From Cocleimonas flava (GTDB lineage Bacteria > Pseudomonadota > Gammaproteobacteria > Thiotrichales > Thiotrichaceae), in the NCBI RefSeq assembly GCF_004339015.1, contig NZ_SMFQ01000005.1, positions 124,001 through 188,000 on the forward strand: a DNA stretch of 64,000 nucleotides, read 5' to 3'. The position numbers were made by a program, and so were the translations under genes. This document shows, piece after piece, positions 18,262-26,062 of this stretch. The stretch's first letter is position 1. Each line of letters starts with the position of its first letter. The notes below the pieces were generated by a model. That model was not told the DNA's origin. It saw nothing but the letters and a program-made list of their open reading frames with translations, and did not search any database.

Positions 18262-19287
18262 ATGAAAGCTTTTTACCATGAGGATCAAAGTCAGCATGAT
18301 CCTAAGTTTTATATGAAAAATGGTAACCCCACTCCGGCACGTGAAACCCCGGAGCGTGGAGATATTTTTCGCAATGTGATTCATGACTTAGAGATAACAC
18401 TCGATCCATCCAGTGACTTTGGAATGTCTCATATTGCCGAAATTCACTCGCCAGATTACCTTAATTTTCTACAATCGGTATACCCTAAATGGGCAGCACT
18501 GCCTGATGCGAGTAAAGAGATTATTCCAAAAAGTAATCCGGGACGATATGCATCGACTTACCCCAAAGACGTTATTGGTCAAGTCGGTTGGCACATAATG
18601 GATACATCTTGCCCCTTAGGAGAAGGTACCTGGAGTGGTGTTTATGCCTCGGCACAAACGGCAATCAGTGCTGCAGATGCCGTCGCAAAAGAAGAATGCA
18701 AATCTACTTACGCCGTATGTCGCCCTCCCGGACATCACGCATTTAGTGATGGAGGAGCTGGCTTCTGCTTTCTCAATAATTCAGGCATCGCCGCCCAACG
18801 TTTATTAAAAGATTTTGATCGCGTTGCGATTCTGGATGTGGATTTACACCATGGTAATGGGACTCAGGCGATATTCTGGAACCGTCGAGATGTTATGACG
18901 ATTTCCATTCATGCAGACCCTGCTTATTGCTATCCACATTTTTGGGGATACGCACACGAAAAAGGTGAAGGCGACGGTTATGGCTATAACCTAAACTTCC
19001 CAATCGACGAAGGTACTAGCGACACTGAATACATGAAAGTGCTAGAGCAAGCCCTTGATCAGCTAAAAGCCTTTGCGCCTGATGCTATCATTCTCGCACT
19101 GGGGTTAGATGCTTCTGAAGAAGACCCATTTGCAGTACTAAACCTAACAACTGAAGGTTTTGGGGAAATCGGTAAGCGAGTAGAAGCGCTGAATAAACCA
19201 ACCGTCATCATTCAGGAAGGTGGTTATATCTCACCTATCTTAGGAGACAATCTGGCAGCCGTATTAAAACCGTTTGCCTCGTCTTAA
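18262..19287 (+). CDS. HDAC-like deacetylase (histone deacetylase / acetylpolyamine amidohydrolase family)
   Basis: I start at the ATG at 18262 (MKAFYHEDQSQHDP), which has GGAG 9 bases upstream; the open frame reaches a TTG at 18238 without such a site. Active-site motifs are RPPGHHAF (catalytic His pair), DVDLHHGNGTQAIFW (Asp and His zinc ligands), LGLDASEEDPF (second Asp) and QEGGY (Tyr). Bacterial members remove acetyl groups from acetylpolyamines or other N-acetyl amines. It is the last gene of the catabolic set and is followed by a terminator. Given the neighbours, an acetylated or acylated amine entering through the ABC importer is a reasonable guess. Confidence 0.9.
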   Translation: MKAFYHEDQSQHDPKFYMKNGNPTPARETPERGDIFRNVIHDLEITLDPSSDFGMSHIAEIHSPDYLNFLQSVYPKWAALPDASKEIIPKSNPGRYASTYPKDVIGQVGWHIMDTSCPLGEGTWSGVYASAQTAISAADAVAKEECKSTYAVCRPPGHHAFSDGGAGFCFLNNSGIAAQRLLKDFDRVAILDVDLHHGNGTQAIFWNRRDVMTISIHADPAYCYPHFWGYAHEKGEGDGYGYNLNFPIDEGTSDTEYMKVLEQALDQLKAFAPDAIILALGLDASEEDPFAVLNLTTEGFGEIGKRVEALNKPTVIIQEGGYISPILGDNLAAVLKPFASS

Positions 19288-19364
19288 TGTAGCGTTTCTA
19301 TTTCTGTTAACCGTTAAAAAGGTGTGCATTTTTAAATAATCACCTACTCACGTATCAATAAATT

Positions 19365-19414
19365 AAGCCAGTGACTAGCGAGTTTTAAGCGCAATAGTAG
19401 TCACTGGCTTTTTA
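19365..19414 (+). terminator. Terminator at the end of the catabolic gene set
   Basis: Perfect 13-bp inverted repeat, AAGCCAGTGACTA (19365-19377) and TAGTCACTGGCTT (19398-19410), followed by TTTTAG. The loop is 20 bases long, unusually large for an intrinsic terminator. Confidence 0.8.
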
Positions 19415-19473
19415 GTTTTTAAAATAAAACATCACACAATAATTTATCTAATTTGTGTTAAACCCTTCTATTC

Positions 19474-19489
19474 TTGAATAATCATTCAA
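19474..19489. promoter_or_regulatory. ARG-box-like palindrome upstream of the peroxiredoxin-like gene
   Basis: TTGAAT-AATC-ATTCAA is a perfect 6-bp inverted repeat. TGAAT-N4-ATTCA matches the ArgR box core. A second adjacent box is not convincing, so a different regulator is possible. Confidence 0.35.
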
Positions 19490-19565
19490 TAATTATTGTA
19501 GTATCCATTTTTTCAGATTACTATCAGCACACAATCACCTAAACCTAACTAATGAGGATATCAAT

Positions 19566-20114
19566 ATGACTGTAAATGCATTAATGCCACGCGAAGCTGT
19601 ACCTGCTTTAAATGTTGCTTTAACCACTGGTGGAGAATTTGATCTTACGAAATCTGATGCTGAAAACTTTACGCTTGTTGTTTTTTACAGAGGACTTCAT
19701 TGCCCGATTTGTGCGGTATATCTCGCAGAGCTTGAGCGTTTAGCGGCAGATTATGCGGAACGTGGCGTAAACATTATTGCTGTAAGTAGTGATGTAGAAG
19801 AGCGTGCAAACGATATGGCAGAAAAAATTAAAGCGAATGGCGTAAAAGTTGGTTACGGACTCAGTTTGAAAAATGCTCGTGAGTGGGGTCTATATATCAG
19901 TACATCACGCGGCTTAACATCTATTGGTATTGAAGAGCCGGCGTTATTCAGCGAGCCAGGTGTTTTCCTGGTAAAGCCAGACGGTACTTTGTTCTACGGT
20001 TCTACACAGACGATGCCTTTTGCACGTCCTCCGTTTAAAGACCTACTTGGCGCAATCGATTTTTCACTAGCAAATGATTACCCTGCGCGTGGCGAATACA
20101 CTGGCGAAGTATAA
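19566..20114 (+). CDS. Peroxiredoxin-like thiol protein (AhpC/TSA superfamily)
   Basis: The thioredoxin-fold active site is YRGLHCPICAVYLAEL, with Cys46 and Cys49 in a CPIC arrangement, rather than the T-P-x-C of true 2-Cys peroxiredoxins. VNIIAVSSDVEERANDMAEK and EPGVFLVKPDGTLFYGS follow, as in the peroxiredoxin-like family of redoxin proteins. No signal peptide is present, so it should be cytoplasmic. The likely role is thiol-based reduction of peroxides or disulfides. AGGA lies before the ATG. It is a single-gene unit with an upstream palindrome and a downstream repeat copy and hairpin. Confidence 0.85.
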   Translation: MTVNALMPREAVPALNVALTTGGEFDLTKSDAENFTLVVFYRGLHCPICAVYLAELERLAADYAERGVNIIAVSSDVEERANDMAEKIKANGVKVGYGLSLKNAREWGLYISTSRGLTSIGIEEPALFSEPGVFLVKPDGTLFYGSTQTMPFARPPFKDLLGAIDFSLANDYPARGEYTGEV

Positions 20115-20127
20115 GAATCAGAAAAAA

Positions 20128-20157
20128 GTCACCCCCCTACCTTGGGGCAGTTTTTTC
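20128..20157 (+). repeat. Dispersed C-run repeat, copy 3
   Basis: GTCACCCCCCTACCTT, GGGGC and AGTTTTTT, 13 bases after the peroxiredoxin-like stop. CCCC and GGGG could pair here, so this copy may also work as a weak terminator. Confidence 0.9.
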
Positions 20158-20162
20158 CTAAA

Positions 20163-20190
20163 AAAATGCAGACAGTTGTCTGCATTTTTT
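20163..20190 (+). terminator. Intrinsic terminator after the peroxiredoxin-like gene
   Basis: AAAATGCAGACA and TGTCTGCATTTT pair around a 2-base GT centre (in practice a 4-base loop), ending in T6. It follows directly after repeat copy 3. Confidence 0.85.
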
Positions 20191-20281
20191 ATTTCTGCGT
20201 AATTCAGACTTGTTTAAATTCAAATAACAACAATATTAGAAGTAAATTAATACTAAGTAATTTATTAAACAGGTTTAAATC

Positions 20282-20563
20282 ATGAACACAGAAACAAAAA
20301 CCAATCTACAAAGTAAAAGCACCTGGGTACGAGTGCTATATATGCTGTTATTTGTTCTCGCTTATAGTGCCGCAGAATTCGTACTGGGAATCACAGTCGT
20401 CATACAGGTAATCATCAAGCTGGTAACCGGCGAGTTAAACGAGCGCTTGAAAACGTTTGGGAATCAAATCTCGCTGTATATCTTCGACGTATTGAAGTTT
20501 TTAACCTTCAATTCCGAAGACAAACCATTCCCATTTGATGAATGGCCAACAGGCGAAAAATAG
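20282..20563 (+). CDS. DUF4389 small membrane protein
   Basis: This is a 93-aa protein with one or two hydrophobic helices (VLYMLLFVLAYSAAEFVLGITVVIQVIIKLV). The conserved ending GELNERLKTFGNQISLYIFDVLKFLTFNSEDKPFPFDEWP is characteristic of DUF4389. It is probably an inner-membrane protein with a cytoplasmic tail. No function is established for the family as far as I know. It forms a short monocistronic unit between repeat copies 3 and 4. Confidence 0.85.
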   Translation: MNTETKTNLQSKSTWVRVLYMLLFVLAYSAAEFVLGITVVIQVIIKLVTGELNERLKTFGNQISLYIFDVLKFLTFNSEDKPFPFDEWPTGEK

Positions 20564-20589
20564 TCGATTTTACGCTTTATACCGTTGTA

Positions 20590-20617
20590 AAAAATGCAGG
20601 CCTAGATATGCATTTTT
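20590..20617 (+). terminator. Degenerate hairpin after the DUF4389 gene
   Basis: AAAAATGCA (20590-20598) and TGCATTTTT (20609-20617) pair, but the inner ten bases do not. It looks like a decayed member of the TGCAG terminator group. Confidence 0.55.
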
Positions 20618-20666
20618 ACCGTAGTTGACTAATTTTATAAGGTAAACTGTTCTCATTGAGTTTTAG

Positions 20667-20695
20667 GTCACCCCCCTACTTTGGAGGGTATTTTC
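20667..20695 (+). repeat. Dispersed C-run repeat, copy 4
   Basis: GTCACCCCCCTACTTTGG, AGGG and TATTTTCTC, about 50 bases before the next membrane-protein gene and just 539 bases from copy 3. Confidence 0.9.
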
Positions 20696-20742
20696 TCATT
20701 TTTGCTTAGGCAAGCATAACTACAGAAACATTAACCTTTCCG

Positions 20743-21612
20743 ATGGAACATAAAACGCCCCTTAGCTATCATTTTAAAGATAAACATATATGGTTTGATA
20801 TGACCTTGCTGGCGGCACTGTATGTTGTGGCGGCATATTTTCCCATACTGAAAATCGTGCCATTAGTAGCTAGCCTTGAATTATTCAGTTTTTTTAGTTT
20901 TCACTTACTGGCTAAACGAAGTCGTTTTCAGGTACAGGGTTTTCTGGGTGGGTTTATTTCCAGTACCGCAGTATTTGTACAGATGCTTTTCGAGAATAAG
21001 TTTGCTTCGATAAGTGAGCGTGACATGTTACTCACACTATTTTTTGCCTTATGTGCGATGTTACTGGAATGCCTGTTTATTATATTTTTTCTCTCTGAAA
21101 ACGTAGCTTTCATTTATTATCTGCCGTTTCTTACGCAGTTAATTATTATTCTCGCAGCAATTACCTATTTAAATGTAAGTTCCAGTTCGCGCATTAGCAG
21201 TAAAGGTACGACTGATTCCACAGTTGAAATTGAGCTACTGAATGATCACCCGATAATCTGGAAAAATGTTGCCAAATTATCCAGCCTAATTTTCATATTT
21301 GTTTATGCCATGCACTTTATTGGCAGTGAGTTTGGTCTTTCGCGTGGCATCAGCACATTATTAATTTCACTGTTTGAAGCGCACGCCATACTTGCATCGG
21401 TAATGACGGAATGGAATTTACAATCACAAAGTTTTGACCTGATGAAGTTGTTCTTTTTAATTCTACTTGGCAACACAATCAGTAAATCATACCTTTCCAT
21501 TAAAGGCTCAAACCTTACTCAAAAATGGTTTTTTGTGTCAGTGATGTCAGGTAGTTTAGTAGCGAGTATGGGTGTTACGTATATCTGGTCTCAGACATTC
21601 CCCTACCATTAA
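20743..21612 (+). CDS. Uncharacterised multi-span membrane protein
   Basis: I do not recognise a family. The 289-aa product is very hydrophobic, with about eight predicted membrane segments (for example FDMTLLAALYVVAAYFPI, LFFALCAMLLECLFIIFF and MKLFFLILLGNTI). It has a short polar N-terminus and a Ser-rich loop near residue 150 (VSSSSRISSKG). There is no clear ribosome site before the ATG, so the start is uncertain. It stands alone between repeat copy 4 and a convergent lipoprotein gene, so context gives no role. Confidence 0.7.
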   Translation: MEHKTPLSYHFKDKHIWFDMTLLAALYVVAAYFPILKIVPLVASLELFSFFSFHLLAKRSRFQVQGFLGGFISSTAVFVQMLFENKFASISERDMLLTLFFALCAMLLECLFIIFFLSENVAFIYYLPFLTQLIIILAAITYLNVSSSSRISSKGTTDSTVEIELLNDHPIIWKNVAKLSSLIFIFVYAMHFIGSEFGLSRGISTLLISLFEAHAILASVMTEWNLQSQSFDLMKLFFLILLGNTISKSYLSIKGSNLTQKWFFVSVMSGSLVASMGVTYIWSQTFPYH

Positions 21613-21740
21613 GATTCTTCTTTAAAACTCCAATGTCATTAGAAATTTGCACTACCTCTAGTGGGTTTTCCGTTTCTAATAAACGGGACGATTGTAGCTA
21701 ATCTGGATTCTCAGTTTGGTTTATTTTTAAACAATAGTGT

Positions 21741-23105
21741 TTAATTTGCCTTTACCTTATAGGCAAGTATCAATGGAGGTCTATCGTAGGTACCTACTTG
21801 TCCTGCGTTTGAGAGAGTCATGTAGAGCGTACTTGTCGCATCATCATAGCTTGCACCGAGTATATTGTGCTTTCCCGCTTTATCGTATGGATGACTCCAT
21901 TTGCCATAACTGATCGGTTGAACCAACCAAGGGTCTTCGGCTGTAAGCATATCGTTTACATCGAATAGCCAAAAATAATTATAGTTATCGTCGGCTTCGT
22001 AAGTACAGGGTCCACCACACAAATTCCCGTTATCCTGAGTTATTTTATAGCCAATACCACTATGTATGCCGCCGTGAGAACCAACTGCCATGAATAGCGA
22101 TGTTCCAGGGATTATAAATCCATATTTAGCTTTCGAAACTGGGCCCCAAATGGGAGAGATATCTAATTTGTATTCGTTTGAGTCAGCCACAATTTGCTTA
22201 CCATCTTCAAAGGGAAACACCATTTTGGGTTGGACGGCTACGGTGTTATCAACAGCAATATCAGCATCAACGGCATCTTGAGGATCAAACAAATTCAGAC
22301 TTGGGCCTTGGGAATATCTGGAAGTTATTGAGTGATTAGATGCCCAGCCAACCAGATATTCACTGCCTAAAGTTGAGACCAAATTAGCAGGGATTTTTGA
22401 CATATAGCCAGCCGATCTAGCACCACCCTGGATTTGCAACATACCTTTAAAAGCGGATGAAGCTAAGTCATTCGGGTTTGAAAAAACCTGTAAATTATCT
22501 TTATTAGTACCAGAAGCGTCGTACCAGATTTCCGACGTTACCAGTAAGTTTTGCTTATAAAATAAAATTCCATCTATTCTATTTGTTTGCTGCCCAATAT
22601 CCCTCTTATCCAGAATACTTACGTATTCTTGCAAGACGTCAGCTTTAAGGATGTCTGATGCTTCTTCTGCTAAAGAAAACTCATCAGGAATAGCGAATTC
22701 AGCTATCGAATTATGATGGCTATGGCCCACCATAAAAAGACTATTATTGTCTGGGTTATGCCCAAGAATACCTACAGCATAGTCAGATGAAGAATCACCG
22801 CCTGCTAATGCCCTGAACGCACCCAAATACTCGATATCTAATGTTGCTTGCAATCCGAGCGGTAAATTGATTTCAGTAGGAGTCGATTGAGTAATATCTT
22901 CCGCGATATCCTGTTCAAATAAAATTTGACCGGCTACTGGTGGCGCTGTAGGTTCAACGGGATCTGTAACCGAGTCTTCAACTACCGGAGTTATAGGCTC
23001 AACTTCAGCTAAATCTTCAGTACTATCACTAGACCCACAAGCCATCAGGAAACCACTAAAACCTAATATAAAAACTAATTTTAATAGTTTGATAAACATA
23101 CTCAT
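21741..23105 (-). CDS. Uncharacterised lipoprotein with a probable beta-rich globular domain
   Basis: The N-terminus is a lipoprotein signal, FSGFLMACGSS with Cys23 as the lipidated residue, so it is anchored in the membrane facing the periplasm or outside. An acidic, Pro/Thr-rich linker (residues 25-60) precedes a domain of about 390 residues. That domain has repeated short motifs such as SDYAVGILGHNPDNNSLFMVG, GVLQEY-like helices and NILGASYDDATSTLYMTLS, which suggest a beta-propeller-like fold. GGPCTYEADD supplies two close Cys. I do not know the family. It is monocistronic. A substrate-binding or surface role is possible but not supported further. Confidence 0.72.
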   Translation of the reverse strand: MSMFIKLLKLVFILGFSGFLMACGSSDSTEDLAEVEPITPVVEDSVTDPVEPTAPPVAGQILFEQDIAEDITQSTPTEINLPLGLQATLDIEYLGAFRALAGGDSSSDYAVGILGHNPDNNSLFMVGHSHHNSIAEFAIPDEFSLAEEASDILKADVLQEYVSILDKRDIGQQTNRIDGILFYKQNLLVTSEIWYDASGTNKDNLQVFSNPNDLASSAFKGMLQIQGGARSAGYMSKIPANLVSTLGSEYLVGWASNHSITSRYSQGPSLNLFDPQDAVDADIAVDNTVAVQPKMVFPFEDGKQIVADSNEYKLDISPIWGPVSKAKYGFIIPGTSLFMAVGSHGGIHSGIGYKITQDNGNLCGGPCTYEADDNYNYFWLFDVNDMLTAEDPWLVQPISYGKWSHPYDKAGKHNILGASYDDATSTLYMTLSNAGQVGTYDRPPLILAYKVKAN

Positions 23106-23686
23106 AATCTCAAGTCCTGATTTTATACGTTAAAAATATGGCGATTGGATAATAAACAAGCAACTCATAAGATGGGGTATTGCCTAGATACAGGGGTCTT
23201 TTGACAAATTTAAACCGAATTAAAGTAAACCTTACAAGTGATAGTAGATGAGTGTAGTTAATAAGATAAATTCATCTTCTTAACTATTTAATAGCTTTTA
23301 GGTCGTTTTGGCAATTTTCGCTTGGTAAATCCGACCTATGGTTTTGAAATCATCGCGTAGGTCGGATGACACAGGCTTATTAAGACTTAAGTTCTGATAT
23401 TAAGATCATAATTCTAAAAATAAGTCATAGGTATCTTTGTGAATAAAACTCCATGCTTACAAGCGGGCAAAGTTTCAACGTCATTTGTTGTTACGAGTGG
23501 CTTACCGCTTTCAGGAGGTTTGGATATTTATCCCGAATTTGACTGGAGCACTACTTAAAAATCGAGTGTTAACTCACAATACAAAATGAGCTTCCCCTCA
23601 CTTTCAGATAGTTTTTAATTTTTTGTTCGATAATATAAAAAAGTTGTTATCTCATGTTGCTCGGCTAATATTTTCTCTTAAAAAAG
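23106..23686. other. Intergenic region, 581 bases
   Basis: This lies between the lipoprotein start and the end of the HxlR gene, both minus strand. It contains one REP-like inverted repeat (23329-23367). I find no plausible coding frame; the remainder is AT-rich. Confidence 0.5.
23329..23367. repeat. REP-like inverted repeat
   Basis: ATCCGACCTA (23329-23338) and TAGGTCGGAT (23358-23367) pair perfectly over 10 bp with a 19-base loop. GTAGGTCGGAT resembles the ends of REP elements in enterobacteria and their relatives. It is a single copy here. Confidence 0.55.
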
Positions 23687-24394
23687 TTAATCTATTGCAG
23701 CAACTTTAGTCAACTTAGGATCACCCGGTCTAACATCTGAATAAGGGTTAATACCCAACCATTGCGGCATACTTTTTGCTAAATATTTATTGCCTTGAAC
23801 TTCCACTAATTGATTGCGTAATGCAGATTGAAGTGGCAAGTCTCCTTCCCACACTTCAACCATCGTGCGAAGAGAGCTTCGAACATAAAGATCAACATTC
23901 GATCCTGGGTTTTCTGTACAAAGGTCAATATCTTTGTCGCGTATCACTAGCCACCAATTGTTATACCGTTCAATATCATTAAAAATAAAACACAATATTG
24001 TATCGCCATCAGGAAGGGTATCCAGTTGTATTCTGCGCTGGATATCCCACATCAGGAATTCAACATCCAGTTCCTCATCAAGCAACTGTCCGCGAGCCCA
24101 ACGCATACCCCATACAGCAAGATTCTCTACTAATGGTTTCAGTTCTTTGCCAGCTGGAGTTAAATAATAACTCTGTCCTTTACGGCTATGTTCAGCCTTA
24201 CGAACGATGATGCCAGCCTGTTCGAGTTGCTTTAAGCGCTTTGTCAATACAGATGGAGAAATTCTTGATAAACCACGCTGAAGATCACTGTAACGGTGTG
24301 AACCGAGAAATAGTTCTCGTACAACAAGCAGCATCCATCTTTCACCAAGGATTTCCGTTGCCTTCGCGATAGGGCAAAACTGTCCGTAGCTCAT
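23687..24394 (-). CDS. HxlR-family transcriptional regulator with C-terminal extension
   Basis: The opening YGQFCPIAKATEILGERWMLLVVRELFLGSHRYSDLQRGL and SPSVLTKRLKQLEQAGIIVRK form the HxlR winged helix (residues 1-90), with Cys7 as the usual conserved, redox-sensitive cysteine. The 235-aa protein is about twice the length of a minimal HxlR protein. Its C-terminal half (about residues 115-225) may be an SCP2-like ligand domain. It is divergent from an OsmC gene, and the 190-base gap has a palindrome, so it probably controls that gene and itself in response to reactive electrophiles or oxidants. This role is inferred. Confidence 0.88.
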   Translation of the reverse strand: MSYGQFCPIAKATEILGERWMLLVVRELFLGSHRYSDLQRGLSRISPSVLTKRLKQLEQAGIIVRKAEHSRKGQSYYLTPAGKELKPLVENLAVWGMRWARGQLLDEELDVEFLMWDIQRRIQLDTLPDGDTILCFIFNDIERYNNWWLVIRDKDIDLCTENPGSNVDLYVRSSLRTMVEVWEGDLPLQSALRNQLVEVQGNKYLAKSMPQWLGINPYSDVRPGDPKLTKVAAID

Positions 24395-24450
24395 AATTTA
24401 CTCCTTTTAATCAACTTCTCTTAATTAACAAGAAAGTTACTATTGATTTA

Positions 24451-24488
24451 GTAGTGGATTACTACAGATTTAGAAGCTGATTACTACA
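24451..24488. promoter_or_regulatory. Operator candidate for the HxlR regulator
   Basis: GTAGT-GGATT-ACTAC (24451-24465) is a perfect 5-bp inverted repeat. GATTACTACA recurs as a direct repeat at 24457-24466 and 24479-24488. It lies in the divergent HxlR/OsmC promoter region. Confidence 0.55.
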
Positions 24489-24584
24489 TTTGAAGATGTA
24501 TCGTTGTATTCGATGTAACCATAAGATTCTCCTATCGACCAAATTCGTCGATTTAAAAATCAATCAATTTAAAGGAGACACATC

Positions 24585-25145
24585 ATGAGTATAGTAGAAA
24601 AAAGTTGTAACATTAACGGGGTTGAGACTAACCGCATTGTGGAATTAGCCACTAATATGTCCCAAGACGAAACATACGGTAAATTTCGTTTTAAAGCAGA
24701 TAATGAATGGGTATATGGTAGTCGCAGCCAAACCTCAATCAAAACCTTTTTTGCTGGAAATCATGAACAATCTGAACGTCGACAACCGTTGATTGTAAAT
24801 GCAGATCAACCTGTTTTCTTAGCAGGAGAGAACACTGCACCAAACGCGGTTGAACATTATCTAAACTCTCTGGTTTGCTGCATTAACACAACGGTTGTTG
24901 CTCATAGTTCGGTTCAAGATATTCCAATCGAAGCACTAAAAGTCTCCGCTGAAGGAGAGATGGATGCTCGAGGATTCTTTGGTGTTTCAGAAGATGTTAA
25001 TCGAGGATATAACAAAATTAGGGTAAACATCAGCGCCAAGATGCCTGTGAAAAAAGAAAAATTTAAAGAACTCATAAGCTACTCACCAGTATACGAAATG
25101 GTAGCAAAAGCTATTCCGGTTGAGCTCAATATCAACATCGACTAA
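24585..25145 (+). CDS. OsmC-family protein
   Basis: The 186-aa protein carries the OsmC/Ohr fold pattern: GRxR-like segment near KFRFKADNEWVYGSRS, then the helix NAVEHYLNSLVCCINTTVVAHS (residues 86-107), where the tandem Cys sits at the position of the OsmC reactive cysteine. It also has the C-terminal strand VKVSAEGEMDARGFFG and INISAKMP. OsmC proteins reduce organic hydroperoxides or bind electrophiles in the cytoplasm. AAAGGAG lies 8 bases before the ATG. Divergence from an HxlR gene suggests induction by the substance it removes. The one catalytic Cys of the Ohr type is not separately identified, so enzymatic activity is uncertain. Confidence 0.85.
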   Translation: MSIVEKSCNINGVETNRIVELATNMSQDETYGKFRFKADNEWVYGSRSQTSIKTFFAGNHEQSERRQPLIVNADQPVFLAGENTAPNAVEHYLNSLVCCINTTVVAHSSVQDIPIEALKVSAEGEMDARGFFGVSEDVNRGYNKIRVNISAKMPVKKEKFKELISYSPVYEMVAKAIPVELNINID

Positions 25146-25509
25146 CGGCTAACTGCATTCTTATTGAGGAGATTCGTGGCATCCTTGTCTAATATGTCGT
25201 TGAACAAATTTTCCCACGAGCCACTTTTAGAAGTTTTTTGTTCAATTTTTGAATAGGAAAGAATGAATTTTAAAATTCTGGACAGAAAAAAGCCTCATTT
25301 AAATATGAGGCTTTTACTAGAGAAACCAGGGTTTCCTGTATCATTTAATTTTACTTAAATCCTAATTATCCCTAAATGGTGCTGACCTCTTCCTCTTCTA
25401 TAACTTAACGATAGCATTCAGCTCATTTTTGTTGCTAATACACGAACCTATATTGTTCTTTATAAAATCGTCTTGCGGTTTCACTATCGTTCCCACCCGA
25501 CAATGAATC
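25146..25509. other. Intergenic region between convergent genes
   Basis: The 364-base gap contains a strong terminator at 25286-25316. The rest shows no coding or repeat structure. Confidence 0.5.
25286..25316. terminator. Intrinsic terminator
   Basis: AAAAGCCTCAT (25288-25298) pairs with ATGAGGCTTTT (25305-25315) across a TTAAAT loop. It can terminate the OsmC gene and, from the other side, CsbD. Confidence 0.85.
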
Positions 25510-25743
25510 TCATTCTGGTGGTATTGATGAGTCTATAATTTTGCCATCATCTGCAATTTTCATATTACTAATGAGTGCTTCAGCGCCTTCTTCGTCCAAG
25601 TTATAGCGTTGCTGGACCTTGCCGAGTAGCTTTTCGTGATCTGCTTCAATCTCTAGCATGTCATCGTCGGTGAAGTTTGCAAAATATTCTTTGATAGAGC
25701 CTTTAATCTCGTGCCATTTACCAGCGAGTTCGTTCATATGCAT
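25510..25743 (-). CDS. CsbD-family stress protein
   Basis: This 77-aa acidic protein has the CsbD pattern: NELAGKWHEIKGSIKEYFANFTDDDMLEIE, then LLGKVQQRYNLDEEGAEALI. GGAG lies 8 bases before the first ATG, so the start with MHMN is supported. CsbD proteins are small, abundant stress-induced proteins of unclear biochemical role. It is monocistronic and convergent with the OsmC gene. Confidence 0.88.
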   Translation of the reverse strand: MHMNELAGKWHEIKGSIKEYFANFTDDDMLEIEADHEKLLGKVQQRYNLDEEGAEALISNMKIADDGKIIDSSIPPE

Positions 25744-26044
25744 GTTTGTTCTCCTGTAGTAAAGTTAATGTAAGAATTGCTTATAAATTAGGTTCTGATC
25801 TCTAATTAAATCTGTATCTAAACATACGTTAGAGTCACTAAAACATAAAAATAATGTACTTTGCAAAGAAATGTCGCTGTTATTTGTCACGACTTTCTGA
25901 TTTGTTGGTTTTTCTTTAAGTCAAACTATAGACTGATTAAAACATATTGGATAACTCCATATCCCTCACTTCCCTCACTCCATATCCCTCACTCCATATC
26001 CCTCACTCCATATCCCTCACTCCATAACCCTCACTCCATAACCC
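25744..26044. other. Intergenic region with tandem repeat array
   Basis: The 301-base gap holds the CsbD promoter at its left end and a 14-base tandem array at its right end, touching the YbbP stop. The frame open across the array on the plus strand is a repeat artefact. Confidence 0.6.
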
Positions 26045-26062
26045 TCACCCCAAATTCCTCAA
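25955..26062. repeat. Tandem 14-base repeat at the 3' end of ybbP
   Basis: Units of CTCCATATCCCTCA, last ones CTCCATAACCCTCA, are repeated about six times between 25955 and 26050, with one short partial unit. The array runs into the last codons of the YbbP-type gene, so it probably arose by local duplication and could vary in copy number. Confidence 0.85.
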
